IMG/VR virus record: IMGVR_UViG_3300046169_000006
Span: 1 to 59,095 of that record
DNA from: a virus
Direction: 5' to 3' (one strand)
Length of the DNA stretch: 59,095 nt
The position numbers and the translations under genes are program-made. Of the stretch, positions 17,283 to 25,058 are shown one piece after another. Below the pieces are notes generated by a model. It saw only the letters and a program-made list of their open reading frames with translations. It was not told the origin of the DNA and ran no database searches. Positions within the stretch are counted from its first letter, which is position 1. Each line of letters starts with the position of its first letter.

Positions 17283-17309
17283 AAAAAGAAAGGGGGGCAG
17301 AACCCCCCT
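17283..17309 (-). terminator. Intrinsic terminator after the coat gene
   Basis: On the minus strand a seven-pair GC stem (AGGGGGG with CCCCCCT) closes a five-base loop and is followed by TTCTTTTT. It lies directly after the major coat stop codon. Some transcription must read through, because adaptor and tail genes follow with no obvious new promoter. It would raise coat mRNA relative to downstream tail mRNA. Confidence 0.85.
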
Positions 17310-17318
17310 CACCGGCTA

Positions 17319-18329
17319 CTAGCTCGGGTTACCAACAATTGCGGTAACAAGAGCGTCGTTCTTAACAACTTTGCGGCCATAAACGGCTAAACCACGAACG
17401 ATGTCTCCGAAGTCAGTCTGGTTGCGTAGAGGCTCAGTCTTGCTGATTTGCGAAGCAAATGCACACGCAGACTTAGTACCAGCTACCATCAGACGACCCG
17501 GTTTTGCACCAGCTACAGTTGCACCCGAAGAAGTCGCAGACAGACCCGATACGAAGCCTTTACCAGCTTCATTCTTAGGTAGAAGGTTAGATACATAAAC
17601 CGTGAAACGGTCTAGCATGCCAATCTTACCAGTACGGATAGTAGATGACGCATCACCAGTGAAGTACGCTTGAGCAATATCAGTTTGCATTAACAACTGA
17701 CGCTCGAATGGCGATAGGATCAACCAACGGCCTTCTTCAGGAACGTTTTGCTCATCAAGAGCAGCAGACATACGAAGGATAGTGTCTAAGATATTCTTAG
17801 GAGTAGCTTGGTCGATAGGCGCTAAAGAAGTACCTAAGTTGTACTCAGAAGACAATGCACCGGCAGTAGCTCCAACGTTTGCGGAAGCAGCACCTTCAGT
17901 TACAAACCAGTTGTAGAAACATTCGTTTTCAATGTTGATCTTCAACTGCTTAGCAGCATCGTCAGTGAACATGTTCATTAAGTCCATGTCAGCTTGGTGA
18001 GCAAGTACATCGTTTACTTGAACACTGAAATACTTACCTTTGTTGATCTGCATATCTAAGTAGATTGGTGCAGGAACTTCAGAAGCAAGTGTAGTACCAG
18101 CGCCAGCATAATCATTAATAGTGATTGATGGTGCAGTACGGATGCGAATTGTATCGCCTTGATTTTTGATTTCGCCTTCCCAATCGGTATTGGCAATCTC
18201 AGTCATCATAGTGTTAGCGTAGAATTTCGCGTTTAATTTGTTGCTCCACAATTGTGGAATGAAACCGCCTGAGTAAGACGGGGTAGTGTCAAAGTCGCCA
18301 GAGCCGACGACGGGAAAAACAGCAGCCAT
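17319..18329 (-). CDS. Major capsid protein (P22-type HK97 fold)
   Basis: The 336-residue protein (IPQLWSNKLNAKFYANTMMT, GDTIRIRTAPSITINDYAGA, YFSVQVNDVLAHQADMDLMN, WLILSPFERQLLMQT) has the order of N-arm, E-loop-like region, P-domain and A-domain strands typical of P22 coat-like HK97 proteins. It follows the scaffold gene and has a very strong ribosome site (TAGGAGG, then ATG at 18329). Codon choice is clean and there is no signal or membrane segment. Followed by its own terminator. Confidence 0.88.
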   Translation of the reverse strand: MAAVFPVVGSGDFDTTPSYSGGFIPQLWSNKLNAKFYANTMMTEIANTDWEGEIKNQGDTIRIRTAPSITINDYAGAGTTLASEVPAPIYLDMQINKGKYFSVQVNDVLAHQADMDLMNMFTDDAAKQLKINIENECFYNWFVTEGAASANVGATAGALSSEYNLGTSLAPIDQATPKNILDTILRMSAALDEQNVPEEGRWLILSPFERQLLMQTDIAQAYFTGDASSTIRTGKIGMLDRFTVYVSNLLPKNEAGKGFVSGLSATSSGATVAGAKPGRLMVAGTKSACAFASQISKTEPLRNQTDFGDIVRGLAVYGRKVVKNDALVTAIVGNPS

Positions 18330-18392
18330 GATAGGCCTCCTAAAAATTAATAGTTAAGTTGGTCAACAACAGCTGCTTCCATGTTAGCACGT

Positions 18393-19394
18393 TTACGCTC
18401 GTACACGGCCTTCAAGGTAGGCAGTTGTTATATCAGCTTCAAGTTTGTTTGCCTCTTCGTACTTTCCACGCGTATTATAGTTGCGGATACGGTTCCAAGC
18501 TGCTTCGACTTGTTTCTCAGTGAAAATCTTAGCATCCTTACCCCCGCTTTTAGTACTCGCGGAACTACCTGAACGATTTGGCGTAACCTGTTTCTCGAGT
18601 TCGCTTTGGCGAGTTTGCCTCTCTTGAGGCGCCTCTGCGTTTAAGGTTTGCTTATACAGGTCAATATAATGTTTCACTGCTTCGGCATCCCCTTCACTAA
18701 ACGCTTTCGCTGCTTGCTCTCGGCGAGGACCACGAAGTATGGGATCATACTCGTTTAGCCACCCGACCCATCGTTCATCATTGTCGATTGTAGCAAAGTC
18801 AGGCACTAACTGTGTTAGTCTCTGAGCAAAGCTCATCTCTCCAACTTGATTACCAGTATCATTTAACTTCTTCTGAAGTGTATTGATAATCTCGTTTTGC
18901 TGCTCAAAGCGCTCTTCGTAATCCTGAGCTACCTCTTTAGCAACGCGACGTTGAACGTCAATCAGCTCTTCACCAAATTCGGCTCGATCTGCATCAGTTA
19001 CGTAACTGACTTTCTCCTTCGGCTTTGTCGGTTCTTTGGACTTAGCTTCCAGACTCGATGTGAGTGCTTGAAGTTTCGTCGATAAGTCCTTTACTTGGCT
19101 ATGCAAGCGTGGGACCTCAGCGTCGTACTTGCCCCGTAGGGTTTTGTACTTTTGCTCAAATTCATCCGCTACGTCCGTCGGCGACGTGTCAGCTGGCTTT
19201 ACTTCTTCAGGCGTAACTGCTGCTTCCGCTTCAACTGGTACTTCTGCTTCGGTATCCTTGGGGGCTTCCTCTGAAACTTCAGGCTCTTGCTTCTTTGCCT
19301 TCTTTTTCTTCGGCTCTTCCTTTTGGGCTGTTAGCGTTTTCTCTAGTTCTTCCACTTCTGCAAGCTGAGCTTGCACCTGTTTTGGCAATGCCAT
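18393..19394 (-). CDS. Scaffolding protein
   Basis: The 333-residue protein is highly charged and mainly helical: a Lys/Glu-rich N-terminus (LEKTLTAQKEEPKKKKAKKQ), an acidic Pro/Val/Ala segment (30-75), a coiled coil (about 80-190) and a C-terminal helix-turn region (EKQVEAAWNRIRNYNTRGKY, ADITTAYLEGRVRA). Composition, length and position directly before the coat gene fit a P22-like scaffold that guides procapsid assembly and is released. A second reading frame stays open past its stop; see findings. Confidence 0.85.
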   Translation of the reverse strand: MALPKQVQAQLAEVEELEKTLTAQKEEPKKKKAKKQEPEVSEEAPKDTEAEVPVEAEAAVTPEEVKPADTSPTDVADEFEQKYKTLRGKYDAEVPRLHSQVKDLSTKLQALTSSLEAKSKEPTKPKEKVSYVTDADRAEFGEELIDVQRRVAKEVAQDYEERFEQQNEIINTLQKKLNDTGNQVGEMSFAQRLTQLVPDFATIDNDERWVGWLNEYDPILRGPRREQAAKAFSEGDAEAVKHYIDLYKQTLNAEAPQERQTRQSELEKQVTPNRSGSSASTKSGGKDAKIFTEKQVEAAWNRIRNYNTRGKYEEANKLEADITTAYLEGRVRA

Positions 19395-19452
19395 ATTTTT
19401 CTCCTTAAAGCACCAACTCTGTTCCTAGCGTCCCGAGGGTATGCTGTTCCCG

Positions 19453-19713
19453 TTATGGTGTGCTTCTCGTATTTTGCGCGTATGCGCGTTGTTCTACTTT
19501 CGGCGCATCATTGATCGCTTCCAGTAAATCGGTAAATGCTTCCGCTCTTCCTTGCAGCCGGTGGACAGTAGCCATGTCGGTCGCGTGGATGAGTTTCTGC
19601 TTTGCGGACTCTAGTTCCGCTTCAAACAACCTTAATAATGCCGCATTAGCGGGTTCTCTGGTTCTAACCAGAGCGTTAACCACTTGAATGTCAGTACTAT
19701 TAAGATCAATCAT
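19453..19713 (-). CDS. Small helical head-region protein
   Basis: The 86-residue protein (STDIQVVNALVRTREPANAA, LEAINDAPKVEQR) is almost entirely helical with VHRLQGRAEAFTDLLEAI, a motif often found in an unnamed gene between portal and scaffold of marine phages. It has no Shine-Dalgarno; a promoter -10 ends six bases before its ATG, so it may be translated from a leaderless mRNA. Function unknown. Confidence 0.65.
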   Translation of the reverse strand: MIDLNSTDIQVVNALVRTREPANAALLRLFEAELESAKQKLIHATDMATVHRLQGRAEAFTDLLEAINDAPKVEQRAYAQNTRSTP

Positions 19714-19719
19714 AATTCA

Positions 19720-19748
19720 AAAGTATCGTATATGTGTTAACGTGTCAA
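19720..19748 (-). promoter_or_regulatory. Sigma70-type promoter before the scaffold/coat genes
   Basis: On the minus strand TTGACA (19748-19743) and TACTTT (19725-19720) are separated by 17 bases. The predicted start site falls on or next to the ATG at 19713. The -35 and spacer are covered by an operator dyad (19735-19750). Confidence 0.6.
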
Positions 19749-19750
19749 CA
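19735..19750. promoter_or_regulatory. Operator dyad TGTTnACnnGTnAACA, copy at scaffold promoter
   Basis: TGTTAACGTGTCAACA reads as a full match to the dyad found upstream of several transcription units. It overlaps the -35 element and most of the spacer of the minus-strand promoter, a position that would block RNA polymerase. Confidence 0.7.
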
Positions 19751-19760
19751 GATATACTCT

Positions 19761-21800
19761 TTACTGTCCGTTCGGGCGCGGGCTCATAGTATTAGATTGT
19801 CTTCCGCCCATCTGAGAACCGTCTTCTTGCATATTAGCAGCTTGTTCAGCTTGCATCTGTTGCTGCATCATCATTTGCTGTTGGGCTGCTTGCTGCGCTT
19901 GTTTTTTCTCAAGCTCTTCTCGAGACGGTACAAGGCGATCAACATTAGTGTTGAGATTGGACGCCAGATCCCGCATGAGTTCAGCCGTGCCCTCAGGTCC
20001 GACAATTTGTTGAGCAACTGGGCTCTCAAGGATAAGACGTAAGAAGTCGTTCTTTCTAACAGCTTCCGCTTCTTTAACAACAAGCGACATCGCGCCTCGT
20101 GCAATAATTTGTACATCACCAATTAAGTCCGGATCATCCGAGTACCGTAGGTTACGTTGGTACTGGCGCTCGAGCATTGGGGTTAGTACATCATGGTCAA
20201 CGTTACCGATAACCTGTTTAATGCTCTTGCCTGCGTTTGAAATAAGCATGGATAGGCCGGAAGACGTACGTCCTGCGCCCGGAACATGCTGCCCTGTCAT
20301 ATAACGTGGTATACCTGACACTTCGTCTGCTAATTCCATAAACTTCTCAAACACGGCCATAAGCTCACCGGCGTTAGAGTTAGGTTGGAAAAACTGCATA
20401 GGAGCTGAAGCATCACCGTATTCTGATGATTTGAACTGCCATATCTTCCAAGGGTGCATCTGCGTTATGTCTTCGCCTGCCGGTAAACGGCTTATATTCA
20501 CGCCTACCTGCGGTCCAGAAGAAATACCCATGTTATTAGCCAGTGCACGAGCAGCGGCGTTACACATGTTCTGTGCATCCATACAAAGATCGGCTACCCC
20601 ATTTCCGTCGATACGTCCGGGGACTTTCTCGAAAGAAGTGAGGTAGTAAGGTTTACGCCCAATCGGGTCGTAATTAAGAACAGCTTTAATAACTGTGTTG
20701 TTAACCATCCACACTTCACAAGGGTATGATTTATGCGGATCATCTACTTCAGACTCATCCATACCCCATTCCATGAGGATTTTTCCAGGGATTGAGTCCC
20801 AAAGCTGCAACGCTGCGATAACATCGCCGTCTGCATCATCGAAATCTTTATCAGTAACATCTTCCATGTCACTACCGTCTTGCTCTACCCAGTCCATGCC
20901 TACAGCACCGAAGTCAGCAAGGAGCGATCTAACGGCGTCCTCGTCGTAACCTTCTACGCCTAGCATAGCTTCAACGTCATCACGGGTTAGGTGGTGTAGC
21001 TCCATGACGGGCATATTCTGTATATCATCGCCCCAAGGTGCATAATAGAACTTATAAGGGTCTACTCTCTCCCACTCGTCACGTAGTACGTCTACAGCGG
21101 CGAGACCGCCCTGCACATACTTCATGGCCTTACGTTTGCGGGGGATAGGACCTTTCAAGACAGCGAACGGGAATGTCGCTAGATCGTTCGTAAATTCGTA
21201 GAGGGCTTTTACCCAGCCGCCCTCTGCAAGCTGGTCTTCCATCTTCAGTTCCATACGCTCAACACGTTTCTCCGCTTCGAACTTCATAGCTCGTGTAGCG
21301 GTATCTTTCATGCCTGAGGCAAGGTTCTTTAGTTCAGACTGGTCGAGAGGTGCACCGCCCGAAGAGTAATACTGCTGTAGGTTCACCTGCATTATTCTCT
21401 GCAAGTTACTAGCAACTTCCGGTGGGACTTCAGGGATGGGTGTAGCACTAATGCCCCAAGGCTTGTCAGCCCCAGTGCCTAGAAGTGTATCGCGCAACCA
21501 TGCAGTAGCAGTCCTGCACTTAGTACTGACAATACCCATAAAGATTTCAGAGCCGCCTTGTTCACGTATCTCTGCCATCTTCGCTGGGTCATATTCCATG
21601 TTCCTTGCACGTACGCACGCAGACAACCGATCTTCGATCGTATTGCGCTTATGGTCTCGCATAACTTCCCAGCGCTTTCGTACATGCGCTGCTAGACCTT
21701 GTACCATTGGTGTCATCTGCTTTTCAGCAGAGTCGCGAAGCGCCGCAGCCTCTAAATCAGAGGCACGGGCAACAGGAATAAGTTGCGGACCTAGTGCCAT
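19761..21800 (-). CDS. Portal protein
   Basis: The 679-residue protein (KRWEVMRDHKRNTIEDRLSA, STKCRTATAWLRDTLLGTGA, VERMELKMEDQLAEGGW) has the mixed helix/strand stem-wing order and length of podovirus portals, including GVADLCMDAQNMCNAAARAL in the clip/stem helix zone and a Gln/Met-rich C-terminal barrel-like tail (KKQAQQAAQQQMMMQQQMQA). It should form the dodecameric ring for DNA passage. It follows TerL and has its own upstream promoter and operator. The ribosome site is weak (GAGAT). Confidence 0.88.
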   Translation of the reverse strand: MALGPQLIPVARASDLEAAALRDSAEKQMTPMVQGLAAHVRKRWEVMRDHKRNTIEDRLSACVRARNMEYDPAKMAEIREQGGSEIFMGIVSTKCRTATAWLRDTLLGTGADKPWGISATPIPEVPPEVASNLQRIMQVNLQQYYSSGGAPLDQSELKNLASGMKDTATRAMKFEAEKRVERMELKMEDQLAEGGWVKALYEFTNDLATFPFAVLKGPIPRKRKAMKYVQGGLAAVDVLRDEWERVDPYKFYYAPWGDDIQNMPVMELHHLTRDDVEAMLGVEGYDEDAVRSLLADFGAVGMDWVEQDGSDMEDVTDKDFDDADGDVIAALQLWDSIPGKILMEWGMDESEVDDPHKSYPCEVWMVNNTVIKAVLNYDPIGRKPYYLTSFEKVPGRIDGNGVADLCMDAQNMCNAAARALANNMGISSGPQVGVNISRLPAGEDITQMHPWKIWQFKSSEYGDASAPMQFFQPNSNAGELMAVFEKFMELADEVSGIPRYMTGQHVPGAGRTSSGLSMLISNAGKSIKQVIGNVDHDVLTPMLERQYQRNLRYSDDPDLIGDVQIIARGAMSLVVKEAEAVRKNDFLRLILESPVAQQIVGPEGTAELMRDLASNLNTNVDRLVPSREELEKKQAQQAAQQQMMMQQQMQAEQAANMQEDGSQMGGRQSNTMSPRPNGQ

Positions 21801-21831
21801 TTTTTTGATCTCATATATGTGATACTACCCT

Positions 21832-21860
21832 ACAATAGCGTTAATCTGCTAACAGGTCAA
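21832..21860 (-). promoter_or_regulatory. Sigma70-type promoter before the portal gene
   Basis: Minus strand TTGACC (21860-21855), 17-base spacer, TATTGT (21837-21832). Transcription would begin about 25 bases upstream of the portal ATG at 21800. The -35 lies inside an operator dyad. Confidence 0.55.
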
Positions 21861-21862
21861 CA
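21847..21862. promoter_or_regulatory. Operator dyad copy at portal promoter
   Basis: Minus strand TGTTGACCTGTTAGCA matches the dyad TGTTnACnnGTnARCA at every fixed position. It covers the -35 hexamer of the portal promoter. Confidence 0.65.
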
Positions 21863-21864
21863 CA

Positions 21865-23280
21865 TTAAGTCCATCCTCTTGATGAGATTTTCACAACTTC
21901 CCTGCGCTCATCCCCCGATGTCATGCTACCAAACACTTCACCGCCATCTGCATGGAGGCACATGTACTGGAACGCATCCGCGACATCGGACCACGGATGA
22001 GACTTTTCTGGACTCTCGTCCCTTACACCCTTTGTATTTATTTTGTATCGGTACTTACCCGCTAGGGCCTGTACTAACGGCAGTGCGTCTTCAGGGTCTA
22101 TAACTACTCCGTGCTTCCCATCGACGATACGCGTCATAAATTTGTCTACTGCGGCTATACGAGCAGCAACGGAGTTCGTACGTGCGCTCTTAACCATGAA
22201 CCCTTCGTTACGCCAGATGTCAGCCACCGTACGCTCGTCCGTCTGGACACGCTGAAATGCTGCCGGATCTATTATGATTATCGAACGACGGCCCGGAAAC
22301 TTGTTAACGAGTAGAGGTTTTATCACCTCACGCACGAAGCGTAACGCTCCCATACCATCTGATATCTTCGCATCGTACACGACTAGTCGCCCGTCGTACG
22401 CTACTTGTCCTATCACAGCCGCCGGTGTCAGGCCCGCATCAACGCCGATAATTAACGGATCATCCGAAAACATTGGCTTCATAGGCGCGTCGGCAACGTG
22501 AACTGACCGGTCAAATGAACGAAAGACCGGTAAGCCTGAGAGGGATTTGCCGAACTGCGCGTTGATATAGACGTCGATCCAGTCTTCTGTCTTACCCTGA
22601 GCTAGGTTGTCATAGTAATCATCAGGTAGAAACTGCGTCCAATCGGCTTCAGGACTTAGTCCCGACGGCTGGATAGTAACATGGACGTTCTCTGGGGGTT
22701 CGGTGAGGAGAGTTTCCCAGAACGTGTCCATATCTGGTGGGTTTGTCATGCCCCAAATGTGCATGTTTGCATCCCCGTCGTCATTAACGCACCCGACCCC
22801 GTTCATCATTTTATCGGGGTACCGGCCTACACGACCTTGCGCGGCGTTATAGATATCGGGGTGAATTTCTCTAAATTCGTCAAATATGATGAAACTAGCC
22901 TGTAAAGACAGCAGTCTACGCACGTCGTTAGCATCATCTAGGCCCCTAAACAGCACTTCGCACTCAATATCGCCTATTTTTATGACGAATTTGTACTCAG
23001 TTTTGAGGAATGAGCCCATAATACCGTCAGGTATCCACTTTAAGAAGTCTGGAATAGACGTATCTCGCAGCTGCTCTCGCGTATTACGTACCCAAATGCA
23101 CCTAGAACGTCGAATACCGTCCGTACACGGGGCCATTTGCGCCGCATGGTGCACGATTTTCATAATACCGGCGGTAGTTTTGGTGGAACCTACGGGTCCT
23201 ACGGCCAAAGAAATGAACTTTTCCGAGTAGAAAAAGTTGTCTAGGCTGCGAATAACCTCAAAATTAACTTCATGTTGCAT
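21865..23280 (-). CDS. Terminase large subunit
   Basis: I choose the ATG at 23280, overlapping the small-subunit gene by 11 bases, rather than an upstream TTG. The 471-residue protein has an ATPase with Walker A GPVGSTKTT (28-36) and Walker B FIIFDEF (130-136), coupling motif near GMTNPP (177-182), and an RNase H-like nuclease with acidic residues D281 (IIGVDAG), D338 (IIIDPA) and D432/D435 (HPWSDVADAFQY). It cuts and pumps DNA into the procapsid through the portal. The Walker A has Thr-Lys instead of Gly-Lys, a common terminase variation. Confidence 0.95.
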   Translation of the reverse strand: MQHEVNFEVIRSLDNFFYSEKFISLAVGPVGSTKTTAGIMKIVHHAAQMAPCTDGIRRSRCIWVRNTREQLRDTSIPDFLKWIPDGIMGSFLKTEYKFVIKIGDIECEVLFRGLDDANDVRRLLSLQASFIIFDEFREIHPDIYNAAQGRVGRYPDKMMNGVGCVNDDGDANMHIWGMTNPPDMDTFWETLLTEPPENVHVTIQPSGLSPEADWTQFLPDDYYDNLAQGKTEDWIDVYINAQFGKSLSGLPVFRSFDRSVHVADAPMKPMFSDDPLIIGVDAGLTPAAVIGQVAYDGRLVVYDAKISDGMGALRFVREVIKPLLVNKFPGRRSIIIIDPAAFQRVQTDERTVADIWRNEGFMVKSARTNSVAARIAAVDKFMTRIVDGKHGVVIDPEDALPLVQALAGKYRYKINTKGVRDESPEKSHPWSDVADAFQYMCLHADGGEVFGSMTSGDERREVVKISSRGWT

Positions 23281-23620
23281 CGTCGAGCGCCTGACCTTCA
23301 ATAGTTATGGCGTCGTCTCGGTCCTTAGCGCGTGTGATGTTGATGACCACTTGTGGTCCACCACCTGTGTTGTCCGCTTTGGTATCCGGTTCCAGTTTGC
23401 CGAGCTTATTCAGCATTTTTTGGAACTCTATCCGGGCCATTGGGTTAATTTGTGGGTTCTGCATGTGGCGAAACAAGTTGTCTAGGTTAACAGCGCCGAG
23501 CATTCGGGCTACTGTTTCCATTTTCGTGGGATCTTCCTCAATCGCTATCATATCTGCGGGCGATAGAATGGGTTTATCTATCAGTTTGGGGTCGATTGCT
23601 TTGTACAGTTGTTTGCTCAT
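23270..23620 (-). CDS. Terminase small subunit (probable)
   Basis: The 116-residue protein lies directly upstream of, and overlaps, the large terminase gene. It has a helical N-terminus (LIDKPILSPADMIAIEEDPT), a central helix pair (VARMLGAVNLDNLFRHMQNP, ARIEFQKMLNKLGKL) and a C-terminal tail (GGGPQVVINITRAKDRDDAI) of a type seen at the end of small terminases. It should recognise the packaging site. A classical N-terminal HTH is not obvious, so the call leans on context. The ATG has no Shine-Dalgarno; a -10 ends eight bases upstream. Confidence 0.7.
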   Translation of the reverse strand: MSKQLYKAIDPKLIDKPILSPADMIAIEEDPTKMETVARMLGAVNLDNLFRHMQNPQINPMARIEFQKMLNKLGKLEPDTKADNTGGGPQVVINITRAKDRDDAITIEGQALDDAT

Positions 23621-23628
23621 AGTGCTAG

Positions 23629-23657
23629 ATGCTAACTCGTGAACACATTTAAGTCAA
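23629..23657 (-). promoter_or_regulatory. Sigma70-type promoter before the terminase genes
   Basis: Minus strand TTGACT (23657-23652), 17-base spacer, TAGCAT (23634-23629). The start site would be at or within a base or two of the ATG at 23620, so the mRNA may be leaderless. This is the first promoter of the late minus-strand block. Confidence 0.55.
23630..23645. promoter_or_regulatory. Operator dyad copy at terminase promoter
   Basis: Minus strand TGTTCACGAGTTAGCA fits TGTTnACnnGTnARCA at all fixed positions and overlaps the spacer and -10 of the terminase promoter. Confidence 0.65.
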
Positions 23658-23789
23658 TATATACGGAAACCGTCGCCGTCGGTATTAACCCGGGTAGCCC
23701 CTGCCGACGAAAATAACTGAAAAACATGTTATCAACTTAAAAGGGTCAATTTTTGGGTTGCGGTATACGTGATACCTAAGGGCTGGGTG

Positions 23790-23820
23790 CCCCCCGTGCC
23801 CCCGTCGGTCCCTCCCCCCC
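23790..23820 (-). other. Predicted G-quadruplex motif
   Basis: On the minus strand four G runs of 7, 3, 5 and 6 are separated by loops of 1, 6 and 3 bases. This satisfies the standard intramolecular G-quadruplex rule. It is the only such run noticed in the window and lies outside genes, upstream of the terminase promoter. Confidence 0.65.
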
Positions 23821-24060
23821 TCAATGTCTGCGCCGCGCCTATAGTGTAAGGTCGAATCGCTGAATCATTTAATCGATTGTCATGCTTTAGAACCTTGCCG
23901 CCACGCGGTGATAGTGCTCGCCCTTGTGCGCCTTGAGGTTCAATCGCTTTATGCTTTGAATCAATCGGTCACGCTAATAGTTACAGGGAATCACGCTATC
24001 ACGCACCACGCGCAGAAATTCGTGTCGGTGTGTCTATCGAGTAACGTCGGTAAACCTTGT

Positions 24061-24075
24061 ACAGTTAATAACTGT
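24061..24075. promoter_or_regulatory. 15-bp perfect dyad, operator candidate
   Basis: ACAGTTA and TAACTGT flank one central base. Half-site length and symmetry are typical of a repressor site. The sequence differs in spacing from the dispersed TGTTnACnnGTnARCA dyads, so it may serve another regulator. Confidence 0.45.
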
Positions 24076-24105
24076 TAATGACTTGTTCCGCTCGGTGTAG
24101 ATCCT

Positions 24106-24255
24106 ATGAGGTCAGTCCCTCTCACAATGTGTGATGATAAAACGCGATTAGCACGCGGTACTGAACAATTATCGGATAAGTTGCTAAGGGTTAAACCCTT
24201 TAGGGTTTTTCGCAATGGGTATGCAATCCCGCGTATCTATTGTGTAACACCTTAA
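24106..24255 (+). CDS. Possible leader ORF (49 aa), doubtful
   Basis: An ATG at 24106 opens 49 codons (MRSVPLTMCDDKTRLARGTE... ending YCVTP) and stops 24 bases before the first early gene. It has no clear ribosome site. It runs through the hairpin pair at 24186-24210, as a leader peptide in an attenuator would. The product is basic with no recognised family. Chance opening is quite possible. Confidence 0.25.
   Translation: MRSVPLTMCDDKTRLARGTEQLSDKLLRVKPFRVFRNGYAIPRIYCVTP
24186..24210 (+). terminator. Attenuator-like pair of exclusive hairpins / weak terminator
   Basis: Segment CCCTT (24196-24200) can pair with AAGGG (24186-24190), while the overlapping AAACCC (24193-24198) can pair with GGGTTT (24203-24208), which is followed by TT. 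The two hairpins exclude each other. The second has a short A/T stem and T-run like an intrinsic terminator. It lies 70 bases before the first early gene. Confidence 0.4.
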
Positions 24256-24279
24256 CCAATCAATTGGAGTAATACTATT

Positions 24280-24777
24280 ATGCGTAAAATTAACGCTATC
24301 AAAAAATCTATCGACACGCTTGCACGTAATACCAAATCATTGCGCGACAAGTACCACGTAATCCTATGCGAAGTTGCAGGTCATGCCTATGAACACGGCG
24401 ACCCGCGTTTATTCGATAATATACTCAATGCCGCCTCAGGTATGGCACGCAAAGAGATGGTTAAATGGATAACCGCCAATGGCTTTGCACGCATCACAAA
24501 AGATGGCGTAGCTGTTAACAAGTCTGCACGTAAAGAAGCTGATTTCGAGAATGGTGACGCGGTCGTGGCGTATCTAATGGACCAACCTAAATGGTACGAG
24601 ACTGAGCAGACTGTCGCTCAAATCGTTAAGGACTTAGACGTTCAACAACTGATCGCAATGGTCCACAAAAAGATGGACGACGCTGAAGAAAAAGGTGCTC
24701 AGGTACTCAACAAGGACCCAGAAGCTACTGCTAAGCTGATCGATCTAATGGCTGAGCGTGCTAAACGTGCGGCATAA
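24280..24777 (+). CDS. First early gene, conserved phage protein of unknown function
   Basis: The 165-residue protein (MRKINAIKKSIDTLARNTKS) has a recurring phage motif, ILCEVAGHAYEHGDPRLFDN, then MVKWITANGFARITKDG. The C-terminal third is helical and charged (IVKDLDVQQLIAMVHKKMDD). I have seen the central motif in other tailed phages, always unassigned. It has a good TTGGAG ribosome site. Being first in the early block it may be expressed immediately. The small charged helical make-up would suit a host-takeover or DNA-associated protein, but this is inference. Confidence 0.75.
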   Translation: MRKINAIKKSIDTLARNTKSLRDKYHVILCEVAGHAYEHGDPRLFDNILNAASGMARKEMVKWITANGFARITKDGVAVNKSARKEADFENGDAVVAYLMDQPKWYETEQTVAQIVKDLDVQQLIAMVHKKMDDAEEKGAQVLNKDPEATAKLIDLMAERAKRAA

Positions 24778-24788
24778 TCCACTGTATA

Positions 24789-24836
24789 GGGTATTTAGAC
24801 AGGATATGGCTTGTCTAGTCACTTGTCTAAATACCC
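24789..24836. repeat. 13-bp perfect inverted repeat carrying the TGTCTAAATA motif
   Basis: GGGTATTTAGACA (24789-24801) and its exact reverse complement (24824-24836) flank a 22-base spacer with another TGTCTA. It starts 12 bases after the stop of the first early gene. It may act as a hairpin terminator, but there is no adjoining T-run, and the motif repeats elsewhere in the gap. Confidence 0.65.
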
Positions 24837-24876
24837 CAATACGCTAAGTGTATGTTTTTATTATATATATATACTC

Positions 24877-25058
24877 TATTTAGACAATAAGACAATAAGA
24901 CAAGTATAAATAATAACATCAGGGTTTTATAACTCTGATGTGTTGGCGTGCATTTTGCGCTCTCAATGGCATCACCCCCAACATTACTTAATATCTTTGT
25001 CTTATTGTCTAAATACTGTGTATTCAATGACTTACGTACAAGACACTGTCTAAATACC
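24877..25058. repeat. TGTCTAAATA repeat array with 19-bp inverted repeat
   Basis: Within the 345-bp gap (24778-25122) the decamer TGTCTAAATA occurs five times: inverted at 24792-24801 and 24877-24886, direct at 24824-24833, 25006-25015 and 25047-25056. Extra TGTCTA half-motifs are near 24812, 25061 and 25077. Positions 24877-24895 and 24997-25015 form a perfect 19-bp inverted repeat about 100 bases apart. The gap also holds an A/T-rich stretch at 24851-24880. The pattern fits a repressor array or an iteron-type origin. No gene was found in the gap. Confidence 0.7.

Larger units (their letters stand above)
23658..24279. other. Divergent non-coding region between late and early genes
   Basis: About 620 bases without a convincing gene. 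It holds a C-rich block forming a predicted minus-strand G-quadruplex (23790-23820), short repeats of ATGCTTT and TCACGCTA (about 23880-24000), a 15-bp dyad (24061-24075), a 5-3-5 dyad (24122-24134), a possible 49-codon leader ORF (24106-24255) and an attenuator-like hairpin pair (24186-24210). Its position next to TerS makes it a candidate for the packaging site, and its place between divergent units makes it a candidate for main control or replication origin. No DnaA box was found. Confidence 0.5.
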
